Of a stretch of DNA of 6,168 bases, positions 1-6,117 are shown one piece after another. Made by a program: the position numbers and the translations under genes. This DNA comes from CAZCWX01 sp964502465. GTDB taxonomy: Bacteria > Desulfobacterota > Binatia > Bin18. Location: positions 1 to 6,168 of the forward strand of contig CAZCWX010000334.1 of NCBI GenBank assembly GCA_964502465.1, given 5' to 3'. The notes under the pieces are model-generated. The model did no database searches. It worked only from the letters and a program-made list of their open reading frames with translations, and was not told the DNA's origin. How positions within the stretch are numbered: the first letter of the stretch is position 1; each line of letters begins with the position of its first letter.

Positions 1-402
1 CAGTTCAACCAGTGGCTTGATGTATTGAGCAAAGACGCGACATATCTGCTCGTCTGCAACGATGGCGTGACTGAGATGGGAACGGTGATCCTGGATACCG
101 ATCGTGCCGGGCTGGCCGCGCGCCTCCGCCTCCTGGAGGAACCATTTCGCGTGCGGGAGCGTATCGCGCAGTCCCATCTCGTGACCTGGGGACCGGTGCG
201 CTTCTCGAACGCGAGCGAAGCGCGGATAGAGTCCCGGTTCGTACTGTTTGAAACGCGCAACATCGACGGCGTGTCAAAGCTCAGCTATGTGGGCCGCTAC
301 GAAGATACGGTGGTGCAAGAAGACGATGGCCGATGGCGGATCACGAGCCGCCGGGTGATGCTGGATACCTTTAACTTTCGCTCGCTGGTGATTCCGCTGT
401 GA
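1..402 (+). CDS. Aromatic-ring-hydroxylating dioxygenase, small (beta) subunit, 5'-truncated
   Basis: The frame is open from base 1 and gives 133 residues (QFNQWLDVLSKDATYLLVCN...) before TGA at 400-402. The in-frame TTG at 25 is therefore not the real start. Family beta subunits are about 160-190 residues, so roughly 30-60 residues are missing at the left. The pattern fits the cone-shaped NTF2-like fold of Ring_hydroxyl_B proteins: an early W-L-(6)-D-A-x-Y segment, then a strand with SRFVLFETR, then YVGRYEDTVVQ, GRWRITSRRVMLD and a short hydrophobic end (LVIPL). In these enzymes the beta subunit is structural and supports the alpha subunit, which holds the Rieske cluster and mononuclear iron and dihydroxylates an aromatic ring using electrons from a ferredoxin or reductase. 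The alpha subunit is expected just upstream, outside the window. A generic SnoaL-like/NTF2 protein is the alternative. The next gene follows after 31 bp, which suggests one transcript. Confidence 0.72.
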   Translation, partial: QFNQWLDVLSKDATYLLVCNDGVTEMGTVILDTDRAGLAARLRLLEEPFRVRERIAQSHLVTWGPVRFSNASEARIESRFVLFETRNIDGVSKLSYVGRYEDTVVQEDDGRWRITSRRVMLDTFNFRSLVIPL

Positions 403-423
403 CCCTGTGAGAGAAGAAAATTC

Positions 424-428
424 AGGAG
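424..428 (+). promoter_or_regulatory. Ribosome binding site deciding the 434 start
   Basis: AGGAG lies 5 bases before ATG 434. An in-frame GTG at 407 would add nine residues but has no Shine-Dalgarno at a useful distance, and it sits only 5 bases after the previous stop codon. ATG 434 is preferred. Confidence 0.7.
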
Positions 429-433
429 AGCCT

Positions 434-1309
434 ATGTTCGATATCAATACACTTCCCCAACTGATTCGCCGTGACATCGAACACGGTGAGATCCTTTTCC
501 CGACTATTCCTGATGATCCGCCTGCGGTGTTGGACGTGGACCCGAGCTGGAAACGACAGTGGCTGACTGCACGGGCTCGGGTGCAGCAGGAGGGTCCGAC
601 ATATGAGAGCCTGGACGCCAAACGCCAACGCTACTTCGCCCGCTATCTGGCGGTGGTCGGGTTGGCCGAGCTGGACATGATCGTCCTGGGCTGCACCTAC
701 GCCGCCACGCACTACGAGATGCCGGCGGCCTGGCGCACCTGCTTGCTCAAGCAAGGGTATGAGGACATGCAGCACGCGGCGAGCTACATCACCCGTGGTT
801 GCAAACTCAGCGGGGAGAACTACTGGAACGGTATCGACGACGTACCCTATCGTGAGAATATCGCCAAGACGTACCATCCCATCTTGCGGCGCGACTTGGG
901 TGGGTTTTTTGCCGCGATTGGTTTGCATACCGAGGCCTATCCGGCGGAGACCAACATCTTAGAGCCCTTTGCCCTGGACCCGGTGTTGGTGCGCTGGATG
1001 CCCAATGAGATTCAAGCGGAAGCGGGCCATCTCACGTTTCTCTATCCGGCAATGCGCGAGTATGTACACAGCGGCACGTCGGAAGAGCAAGACCGACGCA
1101 AGCGGCAGATGGTGGCCGACAACGAGACGCTGCTGGAAACGGCGATGGAGGCCAACCGCCGCAATGCTGAGACCTTTGTCGTAGGCAAGCTGGGTATGGA
1201 CCCGTCAGTGATGGAGGCATTTACCCACATTCCCGAACGTACGCGCTACATCTTCCGGACTATCGGTATTGAGGAGCACTACTGGCCGCAGTATCTCAGG
1301 GACAGCTAA
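434..1309 (+). CDS. Putative ferritin-like di-iron protein (possible oxygenase component)
   Basis: This encodes 291 residues with no signal peptide or membrane segment; it looks soluble and almost wholly helical. I do not recognise a named family with certainty. What is visible is a set of acidic and His residues with the spacing of a four-helix di-iron bundle: E79 (GLAELD) on one helix; E110-D111-M-Q-H114 about 31 residues later; E167 (LHTEAYP), with E172 nearby; and E196-x-x-H199 (EIQAEAGHL) 29 residues after E167. This mirrors the E...ExxH...E...ExxH pattern of ferritin-like oxygenases and oxidases (PaaA-like epoxidases, BoxB, bacterial multicomponent monooxygenase hydroxylases). The second motif reads DxxH or ExxxH rather than strict ExxH. 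The order after a ring-hydroxylating dioxygenase subunit supports an oxidative role. No reductase or ferredoxin partner is in view. It could instead be a non-catalytic hydroxylase subunit. The start at ATG 434 is set by AGGAG. Confidence 0.5.
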   Translation: MFDINTLPQLIRRDIEHGEILFPTIPDDPPAVLDVDPSWKRQWLTARARVQQEGPTYESLDAKRQRYFARYLAVVGLAELDMIVLGCTYAATHYEMPAAWRTCLLKQGYEDMQHAASYITRGCKLSGENYWNGIDDVPYRENIAKTYHPILRRDLGGFFAAIGLHTEAYPAETNILEPFALDPVLVRWMPNEIQAEAGHLTFLYPAMREYVHSGTSEEQDRRKRQMVADNETLLETAMEANRRNAETFVVGKLGMDPSVMEAFTHIPERTRYIFRTIGIEEHYWPQYLRDS

Positions 1310-1381
1310 TAGCGTATGGCGTATGGCTCGCTCGTTTCACTCGCTCTATGGCAGATGGCTCGGGCCATACGCCATATGCTA
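1310..1381. repeat. Intergenic palindromic (REP/MITE-like) repeat
   Basis: The left arm, 1310-1330 (TAGCGTATGGCGTATGGCTCG), pairs with the right arm, 1361-1381, at 19 of 21 positions across a 30-base spacer. Each arm contains GTATGGC twice or in near copy. The block also holds a direct near-repeat: 1315-1330 and 1347-1362 agree at 14 of 16 positions (TATGGC-NN-ATGGCTCG). It begins directly after the stop codon at 1307-1309 and ends 10 bases before the ribosome binding site of the rhodanese gene. It could fold into a long hairpin in the transcript. It has no T-run, so an intrinsic terminator is unlikely. Its shape suits a short dispersed palindromic element that could modulate mRNA stability or partial readthrough. 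Confidence 0.8.
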
Positions 1382-1392
1382 TATGCCAAAAA

Positions 1393-1398
1393 AGGAGG
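1393..1398 (+). promoter_or_regulatory. Strong ribosome binding site of the rhodanese gene
   Basis: A full AGGAGG lies 7 bases before ATG 1406. It decides the start: the frame is open back to 1316, but those 30 codons are encoded by the palindromic repeat and have no ribosome binding site of their own. Confidence 0.85.
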
Positions 1399-1405
1399 GA
1401 CACTC

Positions 1406-3103
1406 ATGGCGACGACAATCAGTGCGCAAGCGCTCAAGAGGCTAATGGAAAGCGACACATTGTACGCGGTCCTCGACGTGCGCGACTGGGGTGAGTTTAC
1501 GCTGGGGCAGATTCCCGAGACGCTCTCCCTGCCGCGCGGGCATCTTGAGAAGTACATTGCGGTATTGGTCCTTAAGAAAGATGTTCAGGTTGTTCTCTAT
1601 TGCGATAATGGTCAGCGCTCAGCCCGCGCTGCCGCGACGCTAGAGTCGCTTGGCTATACGAACGTGTCAGTCTTAGATGGCGGTCTGCGCAGTTGGAAAG
1701 CGGCTGGCTATGAGACGCCCCACGGCTGGAGTCTGCGCGGCAAGGAATATGGGGAACGGTTACAGGTGGAGGAAGACATCCCGGAGCTGACGGCGGAAGA
1801 ACTCCATACCCGGCTCGCACAGGGCGAGAAGCTCTACATTCTCGACACGCGGACCGAACCTGAGTTTCTGAACTCGCATCTGCCCGGGGCGTATAGCACG
1901 CCCGGCGGCCAGCTTCCGGTCACCGTCACGGATATCGTGCGGGAGCAGAGCATTCCCATCGTGACGAACTGCGCCGGTCGCACGCGGAGCTTGCTGGGCG
2001 CACACCTGCTGCGGCGCATGGGTTTTCCCCAGGTATACGCGCTCAAAGGTGGCACGGGCGCGTGGCGCATCGCTGGGTATGGGAGTGAATTGCAGTCCGG
2101 TCCGGGTGTGCCGGTGCCCGCGGTTTCCACCACTGCGCACGCCGCCTGCGCGCAGTTTGCCGAGCGAGTCGCCAGCGAGGACAACCTCTCTTTTCTGTCT
2201 CCACAAGAACTCAAGGACCGGCAGGACCGAGGCGAACTGCTCTATCTGCTCGACGTGCGCCAGCTTGACGAGTACCGTGCCGGTCATATTCCCGGCGCGC
2301 GCTTTTGCCCGGGAACGCAGGCCGCGCTACTGGTCGAGTGTTTCGTCGGAGTCAAAAATGCCGCCATCGTAACGATGTGCGATAGCCGAGCGCGCGGCGT
2401 TCTGGTCGCCGCTCTGCTCAAAGATATGGGCTACCCTCACGTCTCCGTGCTCGACGGCGGCACGACGGCGTGGACCGCGCACGGGTTTTCCCTCGAAGCG
2501 GGAGCGCCGCACGAAGTTGATTATGGGCAACCGGGGTGGCTCACCCGCCTTCTCCCCGGGCTTCCTCCTGGAGTAGAACCGCAAGAGTTGCCGATCCCTG
2601 GGTTGACCGACGCGCGTGCGCAAACGAGATTTCTCGCCCCAGAGGCATTGCAGACGCGGCTCACCACTGGTGAACGTGTCGTCCTGTTGGACCTGCGCAG
2701 CGCGGGGGACTTTGCTACCGCGCATATTCCTGGTGCACGCTGGATGTCGCGCGGGCGGCTGGACCTGCAGATCGAACAGGAAGTACAGGACAAGAATGCC
2801 GAGGTGGTACTCTATTGTCGCAAAGGCACTGAATCCACGCTGTCCGCGCCCACGGTGAAGACGTTGGGCTACCGCAACCTGTCCGTCCTTGAGGGCGGTT
2901 TTGAGGCGTGGAAGAAAGTGGGGCTCCCGACCGAGCAAGGGTTAGGAGCGCAAGCCGAATTTGAGGAACTGGCGGTCGCGGAAGTCGGATTGCTCGGCAG
3001 TGGACCGTATGGCTACAACAATGAGCGCATGGCCAAGTACCTGAAGGAGGAAGAGGAGTTGGGGGCGAAGTACCAGCGCAAGACCAAGCAGCCGCAGGTG
3101 TGA
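1406..3103 (+). CDS. Sulfurtransferase with four tandem rhodanese domains
   Basis: This is a 565-residue cytoplasmic protein with no signal peptide. It has four rhodanese domains: about 5-105, 125-228, 262-363 and 408-510. Each has the D-x-R (or DLR) strand, a H/Q-(I/L)-P turn, an active-site Cys loop, a GY/GF-x-x-V helix-strand and a GG-x-x-x-W signature. The catalytic loops are C66 (CDNGQRS), C189 (CAGRTRS), C325 (CDSRARG) and C471 (CRKGTES), so all four can in principle carry a persulfide. Loop 4 begins like the CRKGVT loop of thiosulfate:cyanide sulfurtransferases but has Glu476 where the CxxGxRS type has Arg. A linker at about 364-405 separates the third and fourth domains. A charged tail (about 535-565, with PYGYNNERMAKYL and many Lys/Glu) follows. 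Rhodaneses move sulfane sulfur from thiosulfate, persulfides or mercaptopyruvate to acceptors; the donor here is unknown. It lies 96 bp after the di-iron gene and 65 bp before the regulator, which suggests co-transcription. Confidence 0.93.
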   Translation: MATTISAQALKRLMESDTLYAVLDVRDWGEFTLGQIPETLSLPRGHLEKYIAVLVLKKDVQVVLYCDNGQRSARAAATLESLGYTNVSVLDGGLRSWKAAGYETPHGWSLRGKEYGERLQVEEDIPELTAEELHTRLAQGEKLYILDTRTEPEFLNSHLPGAYSTPGGQLPVTVTDIVREQSIPIVTNCAGRTRSLLGAHLLRRMGFPQVYALKGGTGAWRIAGYGSELQSGPGVPVPAVSTTAHAACAQFAERVASEDNLSFLSPQELKDRQDRGELLYLLDVRQLDEYRAGHIPGARFCPGTQAALLVECFVGVKNAAIVTMCDSRARGVLVAALLKDMGYPHVSVLDGGTTAWTAHGFSLEAGAPHEVDYGQPGWLTRLLPGLPPGVEPQELPIPGLTDARAQTRFLAPEALQTRLTTGERVVLLDLRSAGDFATAHIPGARWMSRGRLDLQIEQEVQDKNAEVVLYCRKGTESTLSAPTVKTLGYRNLSVLEGGFEAWKKVGLPTEQGLGAQAEFEELAVAEVGLLGSGPYGYNNERMAKYLKEEEELGAKYQRKTKQPQV

Positions 3104-3168
3104 CCGAGGGTGGCAGCGCTCACTTGCTCTTTCCTATCGTGAGGAGAGAAAAGGAGAAGGGAAAGACC

Positions 3169-4857
3169 ATGATCCCATGTTTTCTCGACTGTCAACCATT
3201 CAGTGTCGTGCTCGACGCGCTACAGGACGGCGTGACCGTCTACGATCGAAATAGCAACCTCATCTGGATTAACAGCAAAGCCTGTCAAATCCTGGGCATG
3301 CCGAGAGAAGAACTGCTTGGGCGTAACGTGAGCGAGATTGCCACCCTGCCGACGGTGCGGGCCATCAGTGCTCCTGAACTCACGGGTCACTCGCTCAGCG
3401 AGATCCGCGCTCGCTTTACCCGCCTCCAAGACTACACCTCGCCCGGCTACATGGTGTTTACCAACGGCAAGCAGATGCTGTACATGGACACGAATGTGCG
3501 TGACGAGCAAGGCACGATTCAGTATGCCATTGCGACCATTCGTGATGTCACCGATCTCAATGAGGCAAGAAAAAAAGTCGACGAACTACAAAAACTGACC
3601 TCACTCTACCAGGCGCAACTGCGCACTTTGCACTCCCAGGTTTTAGGGCGAGATATCGTCTACCAAGGCGAGGTCATGCGCAAAGTGTTGGAGCGCACGC
3701 TGCGCCTGGCGCGCCTCGACGGCAACATTCTGCTGACCGGAGAGACTGGTGTTGGGAAAACCTTGCTGGCCCGCTACATCCATGTGATGAGCCGCCGCGC
3801 CCAGGGGCCCTTCATCCATGTGAATTGCGCCAGTTTGCCCGAGTCGCTGATTGAGGCGGAGCTGTTCGGCTATAGCGAAGGCGCCTTTACCGGTGCTTCA
3901 CGCAAGGGGCGCAAAGGCTTGATCGAGATGGGGCACGGAGGAACGGTCTTCCTAGACGAAATCGGCGACATGCCGATGGCGATGCAGGCCAAGCTGCTGA
4001 CCGTCCTGGAGGATAAAGTCCTGCGGCGGATTGGGGGAGAGAAATGGGTCACCCTCGATGTACGATTTCTGGCGGCCACAAACCAGGGGCCGGACGCGTT
4101 GCTGCAGGGCAAAGTGTTGCGCGAGGATCTGTACTACCGGTTGGCGACCAACCGGGTAGACATCCCGCCTTTACGGGAACGGTCGGAGGACGTTCCCAGC
4201 CTCATCGACCATGCTTTGGCCGAATTCAATGAGCAGAACGGAACCCACCTGTCCTTCCACCCCGATGTCGTGCGCCAGTTGCAGACGTTGCCCTGGCCGG
4301 GCAACGTGCGCGAACTGAAGAATGTAGTGTGGCAGCTCGCCTCGGAAAACGAAGAGGAGGATGGAACGATCACACTCCCGATGCTCCCGGCTGACTTGAT
4401 GGGAGCGGTAGCAGATGCAAACGGGCTCCTTGAACTGAACTCACAGTCTGTTCTACCCCTTGCCCGACACGACGCCGACGAGGCGCGGCGCTGGCGTGAA
4501 ATTCGCCACCAATACGCGGGGGATGTGCACGCTATCGCCGGTGCGTTGGGCCTCCACAGAACCACCGTGCTCCGCAAGCTCAGAGGTTACGGGTTGAAAT
4601 ATGCGCGGAAGAAGTCATCCCGTTCGCCCCGCGCCGAGACTGCTGCATCTGCTGCAGCTCCTGTGCCCGTCAACGGACGCCATTCCCTAGAGGAGAGACA
4701 GAGAGAGAGACCGATAAGGCTGAAAGCTGATCACTATAAAAAAACCAAAGGAGGGTTTGTGTATGGCAGCTATCGAAGGTGGATACATTTCGGCGGATGG
4801 ACATTTTGTCGAGCCGGCGGACTTGTGGGTCAAGCGGATGGACAAACGCTTTCGTGA
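3169..4857 (+). CDS. Sigma-54-dependent transcriptional activator (PAS-AAA+-Fis HTH)
   Basis: This encodes 562 residues. A PAS domain (about 12-130; LDALQDGVTVYDRNSNLIWIN, ending in IRDVTDLNEA) is followed by a short coiled linker (about 131-160). The AAA+ domain (about 165-395) has Walker A GETGVGKT (191-198), the sigma-54 contact loop GAFTGA (238-243), Walker B TVFLDE (259-264), the sensor segment LAATNQ, LREDLYYRL with the probable Arg finger R324, and WPGNVREL (376-383). A Fis-type HTH (451-476, ending RKLRGYGL) binds enhancer DNA. There is no receiver domain, so it is not a phosphorylated NtrC partner; the PAS domain is the likely ligand or redox sensor. ATG 3169 is preferred, with GGAG/AAGGG upstream. 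An in-frame GTG at 3100 overlapping the previous stop is weaker. The 86 residues after the HTH are Ala/Arg/Lys-rich and read through the next gene's ribosome binding site, overlapping that gene by 95 bp. The true C-terminus may be earlier (see the GA tract). Confidence 0.93.
   Translation: MIPCFLDCQPFSVVLDALQDGVTVYDRNSNLIWINSKACQILGMPREELLGRNVSEIATLPTVRAISAPELTGHSLSEIRARFTRLQDYTSPGYMVFTNGKQMLYMDTNVRDEQGTIQYAIATIRDVTDLNEARKKVDELQKLTSLYQAQLRTLHSQVLGRDIVYQGEVMRKVLERTLRLARLDGNILLTGETGVGKTLLARYIHVMSRRAQGPFIHVNCASLPESLIEAELFGYSEGAFTGASRKGRKGLIEMGHGGTVFLDEIGDMPMAMQAKLLTVLEDKVLRRIGGEKWVTLDVRFLAATNQGPDALLQGKVLREDLYYRLATNRVDIPPLRERSEDVPSLIDHALAEFNEQNGTHLSFHPDVVRQLQTLPWPGNVRELKNVVWQLASENEEEDGTITLPMLPADLMGAVADANGLLELNSQSVLPLARHDADEARRWREIRHQYAGDVHAIAGALGLHRTTVLRKLRGYGLKYARKKSSRSPRAETAASAAAPVPVNGRHSLEERQRERPIRLKADHYKKTKGGFVYGSYRRWIHFGGWTFCRAGGLVGQADGQTLS
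4690..4710 (+). repeat. GA-rich tract near the 3' end of the regulator gene
   Basis: This is a purine-rich tract ending in five GA units (4701-4710), inside the regulator frame just after the HTH and the Ala-rich tail. A one- or two-base length change here would move translation to a frame that stops at 4715-4717 or 4728-4730. Both stops lie before the ribosome binding site of the next gene. Confidence 0.7.
4749..4754 (+). promoter_or_regulatory. Strong ribosome binding site of the amidohydrolase gene
   Basis: AGGAGG (within AAAGGAGGG, 4747-4755) lies 8 bases before ATG 4763, inside the 3' end of the regulator frame. It resembles the site before the rhodanese gene (AAAGGAGGG). It sets the start at 4763 rather than at the in-frame TTG at 4757, which is too close to the site. 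Confidence 0.85.
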
Positions 4858-5890
4858 CCGCGCGCCGCATGTGGAGGCGCGCGCGGATGCAGACTGGTAC
4901 GTCATTGACGGCGTGACGCCGTTCCCGGTGGGCCTTGAAGGCGCCTCGATGGAAGACAAGATCGCCGGAGAAATTAAAATGATGGGTGGCCGCCGCCATG
5001 CCAACACCAGGCCTGGGGCGTGGGATCCCACTGCACGCCTAGCCGATCTAACATTGGATCACATTAAGGCCGAGGTCATGTATCCGGGCGGCTTTGGCCT
5101 GCAGTTCTGGGCCGCACCGGATGCGGCGTATCAGGCGGAGTGTTGCCGCGTCTTTAACGATTGGGTGAGCGAGTTCTGTTCCGCCGATCCGGATCGCTTT
5201 CTGGGCGCGGCGCTGATCCCGATGCGCGGACCCATCGAATTGGCAGTAAAAGAAACCCAACGCGCAGCCAAACTGAAGGGCATCAAGACGCTCTCCATTC
5301 CGACGACCATGGTAGATCGGCACTATGCGAGTCCAGAATACGAACCGCTGTGGGCCGCGCTCCAGGAGGCTGACATGCCGGTGTCCATTCATATCGGCAC
5401 CACAGGGGAGCCCCTCTATGACCGGTTTCTGAAACTCGGCATCGGGCCGGGGGTCGTTGAGGCGAAGATCATCACCGGCCAGCGTGCGGTGGCCGAGTTG
5501 ATCTGGGCGGGCGTACCACAGCGCTATCCCAACTTACGCATTATCATCGCCGAGGGCGGCATTGGCTGGATTCCCACGTTGGTCGGCTTTATGGACCATT
5601 GGTGGACCGACCATCGCCGCTGGATGGAACCCAAATTGGAGGAGAAACCGAGTTTCTACTTTAACCGGCAGTTCTGGGCGACGTTTGAAGAAGATCGGGC
5701 CGGTGTCATTTTGGCGCGTGAGGGCATTCTCGACATAGATCGCGTGATGTGGGGGTCCGATTACCCACACACTGAGGGTACCTTCCCACATTCCCAGGAG
5801 GCCATTGCCCGGGACTTCGCCAGCCTGTCGGAAGCCCAGGTGTACAAGTTGGTGGTTGGCAATGCCGCCAGCCTGTATGGGATTAACTAA
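4763..5890 (+). CDS. Amidohydrolase family 2 (ACMSD-like) metal-dependent hydrolase/decarboxylase
   Basis: This 375-residue cytoplasmic TIM-barrel protein of the Amidohydro_2 type has a length normal for the family. Motifs in order: ISADGHFVEP near the N-terminus (D12, H14, E17), the D-x-H-x-x-E variant of the usual H-x-H metal site; SIHIG with H210 after strand 5; IIAEGGIGW with E264; and WGSDYPH with D333 (the conserved catalytic and metal-binding Asp) and H336. Relatives include ACMSD (2-amino-3-carboxymuconate semialdehyde decarboxylase), gamma-resorcylate and other hydroxybenzoate decarboxylases, and 4-oxalomesaconate hydratase. All act on carboxylated aromatics or ring-fission products, which suits a neighbouring ring-hydroxylating dioxygenase. 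The exact substrate cannot be read from the sequence. The start ATG 4763 is fixed by AGGAGG. The gene overlaps the regulator frame by 95 bp, so the two are probably on one mRNA, though a promoter inside the regulator gene is not excluded. Confidence 0.9.
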   Translation: MAAIEGGYISADGHFVEPADLWVKRMDKRFRDRAPHVEARADADWYVIDGVTPFPVGLEGASMEDKIAGEIKMMGGRRHANTRPGAWDPTARLADLTLDHIKAEVMYPGGFGLQFWAAPDAAYQAECCRVFNDWVSEFCSADPDRFLGAALIPMRGPIELAVKETQRAAKLKGIKTLSIPTTMVDRHYASPEYEPLWAALQEADMPVSIHIGTTGEPLYDRFLKLGIGPGVVEAKIITGQRAVAELIWAGVPQRYPNLRIIIAEGGIGWIPTLVGFMDHWWTDHRRWMEPKLEEKPSFYFNRQFWATFEEDRAGVILAREGILDIDRVMWGSDYPHTEGTFPHSQEAIARDFASLSEAQVYKLVVGNAASLYGIN

Positions 5891-5927
5891 AATCGAGGCG
5901 TACGACATTCATCCACGTCCCGCTCCG

Positions 5928-5984
5928 TTCATCCTGAGCGGAGCGGAGTCGAAGGAGGAAGCGGGCCATGTGCTCGACTCCGCT
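5928..5984. repeat. Degenerate GAGCGGAGTCGA repeat with an 11-bp inverted repeat
   Basis: TTCATCCTGAGCGGAGCGGA begins at 5928 and continues GTCGAAGGA to 5956. From memory it resembles a short dispersed repeat common in many bacterial genomes (TTCATCCTGAGCG...GTCGAAGGA). Here GAGCG appears twice in tandem (5936-5945). AGCGGAGTCGA (5942-5952) has an exact inverted copy at 5974-5984 across a 21-base spacer, so the transcript could form a hairpin starting 51 bases after the amidohydrolase stop codon. There is no T-run, so a rho-independent terminator is not supported, although the hairpin may still protect the mRNA 3' end. Confidence 0.6.
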
Positions 5985-6117
5985 GTTGGCGCGGCGACGT
6001 TCAGTACAAGTGGCGATAGGCGGCAACGCTCGGCGTAAGTAACTACTCACGAGATTGTCGAGGTTCTTCCCGAGGCTCTCACCAAGAGAAGGAGGATTTG
6101 CTATTCTCCCTATCGTG

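Noticed and set aside
25..27. TTG as the start of the first gene
   Set aside because: The frame is open to base 1 and the residues before TTG fit the family, so the gene simply enters from the left.
728..745. TGGCGC...TTGCT inside the di-iron gene as a sigma-54 promoter
   Set aside because: It is one base too long in spacing, lies within coding sequence and has no gene start after it.
1310..1381. CRISPR repeats or a tRNA in the repeat-rich gap
   Set aside because: There is only one palindrome with a single spacer and no regular repeat-spacer unit, and no cloverleaf or anticodon arm can be drawn.
1316..1405. Thirty extra N-terminal codons for the rhodanese gene
   Set aside because: They are encoded by the palindromic repeat, do not look like a rhodanese start, and have no ribosome binding site; ATG 1406 has AGGAGG at 7 bases.
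1760..2938. Long antisense frames opposite the rhodanese gene (126-203 codons)
   Set aside because: They are shadows of a GC-rich coding strand: low-complexity Arg/Pro-rich products and no ribosome binding sites or recognisable domains.
3111..3128. TGGCAG...TTGCT before the activator gene as a sigma-54 promoter
   Set aside because: The spacer between the two blocks is 7 bases instead of 5, so the -24/-12 geometry is wrong.
3100..3168. GTG 3100 start of the activator overlapping the rhodanese stop
   Set aside because: The added 23 residues are not PAS-like, and ATG 3169 has a purine-rich binding region close by. GTG 3100 remains possible but is less likely.
5942..5984. Rho-independent terminator after the amidohydrolase
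   Set aside because: The 11-bp stem has a 21-base loop and no following T-run.
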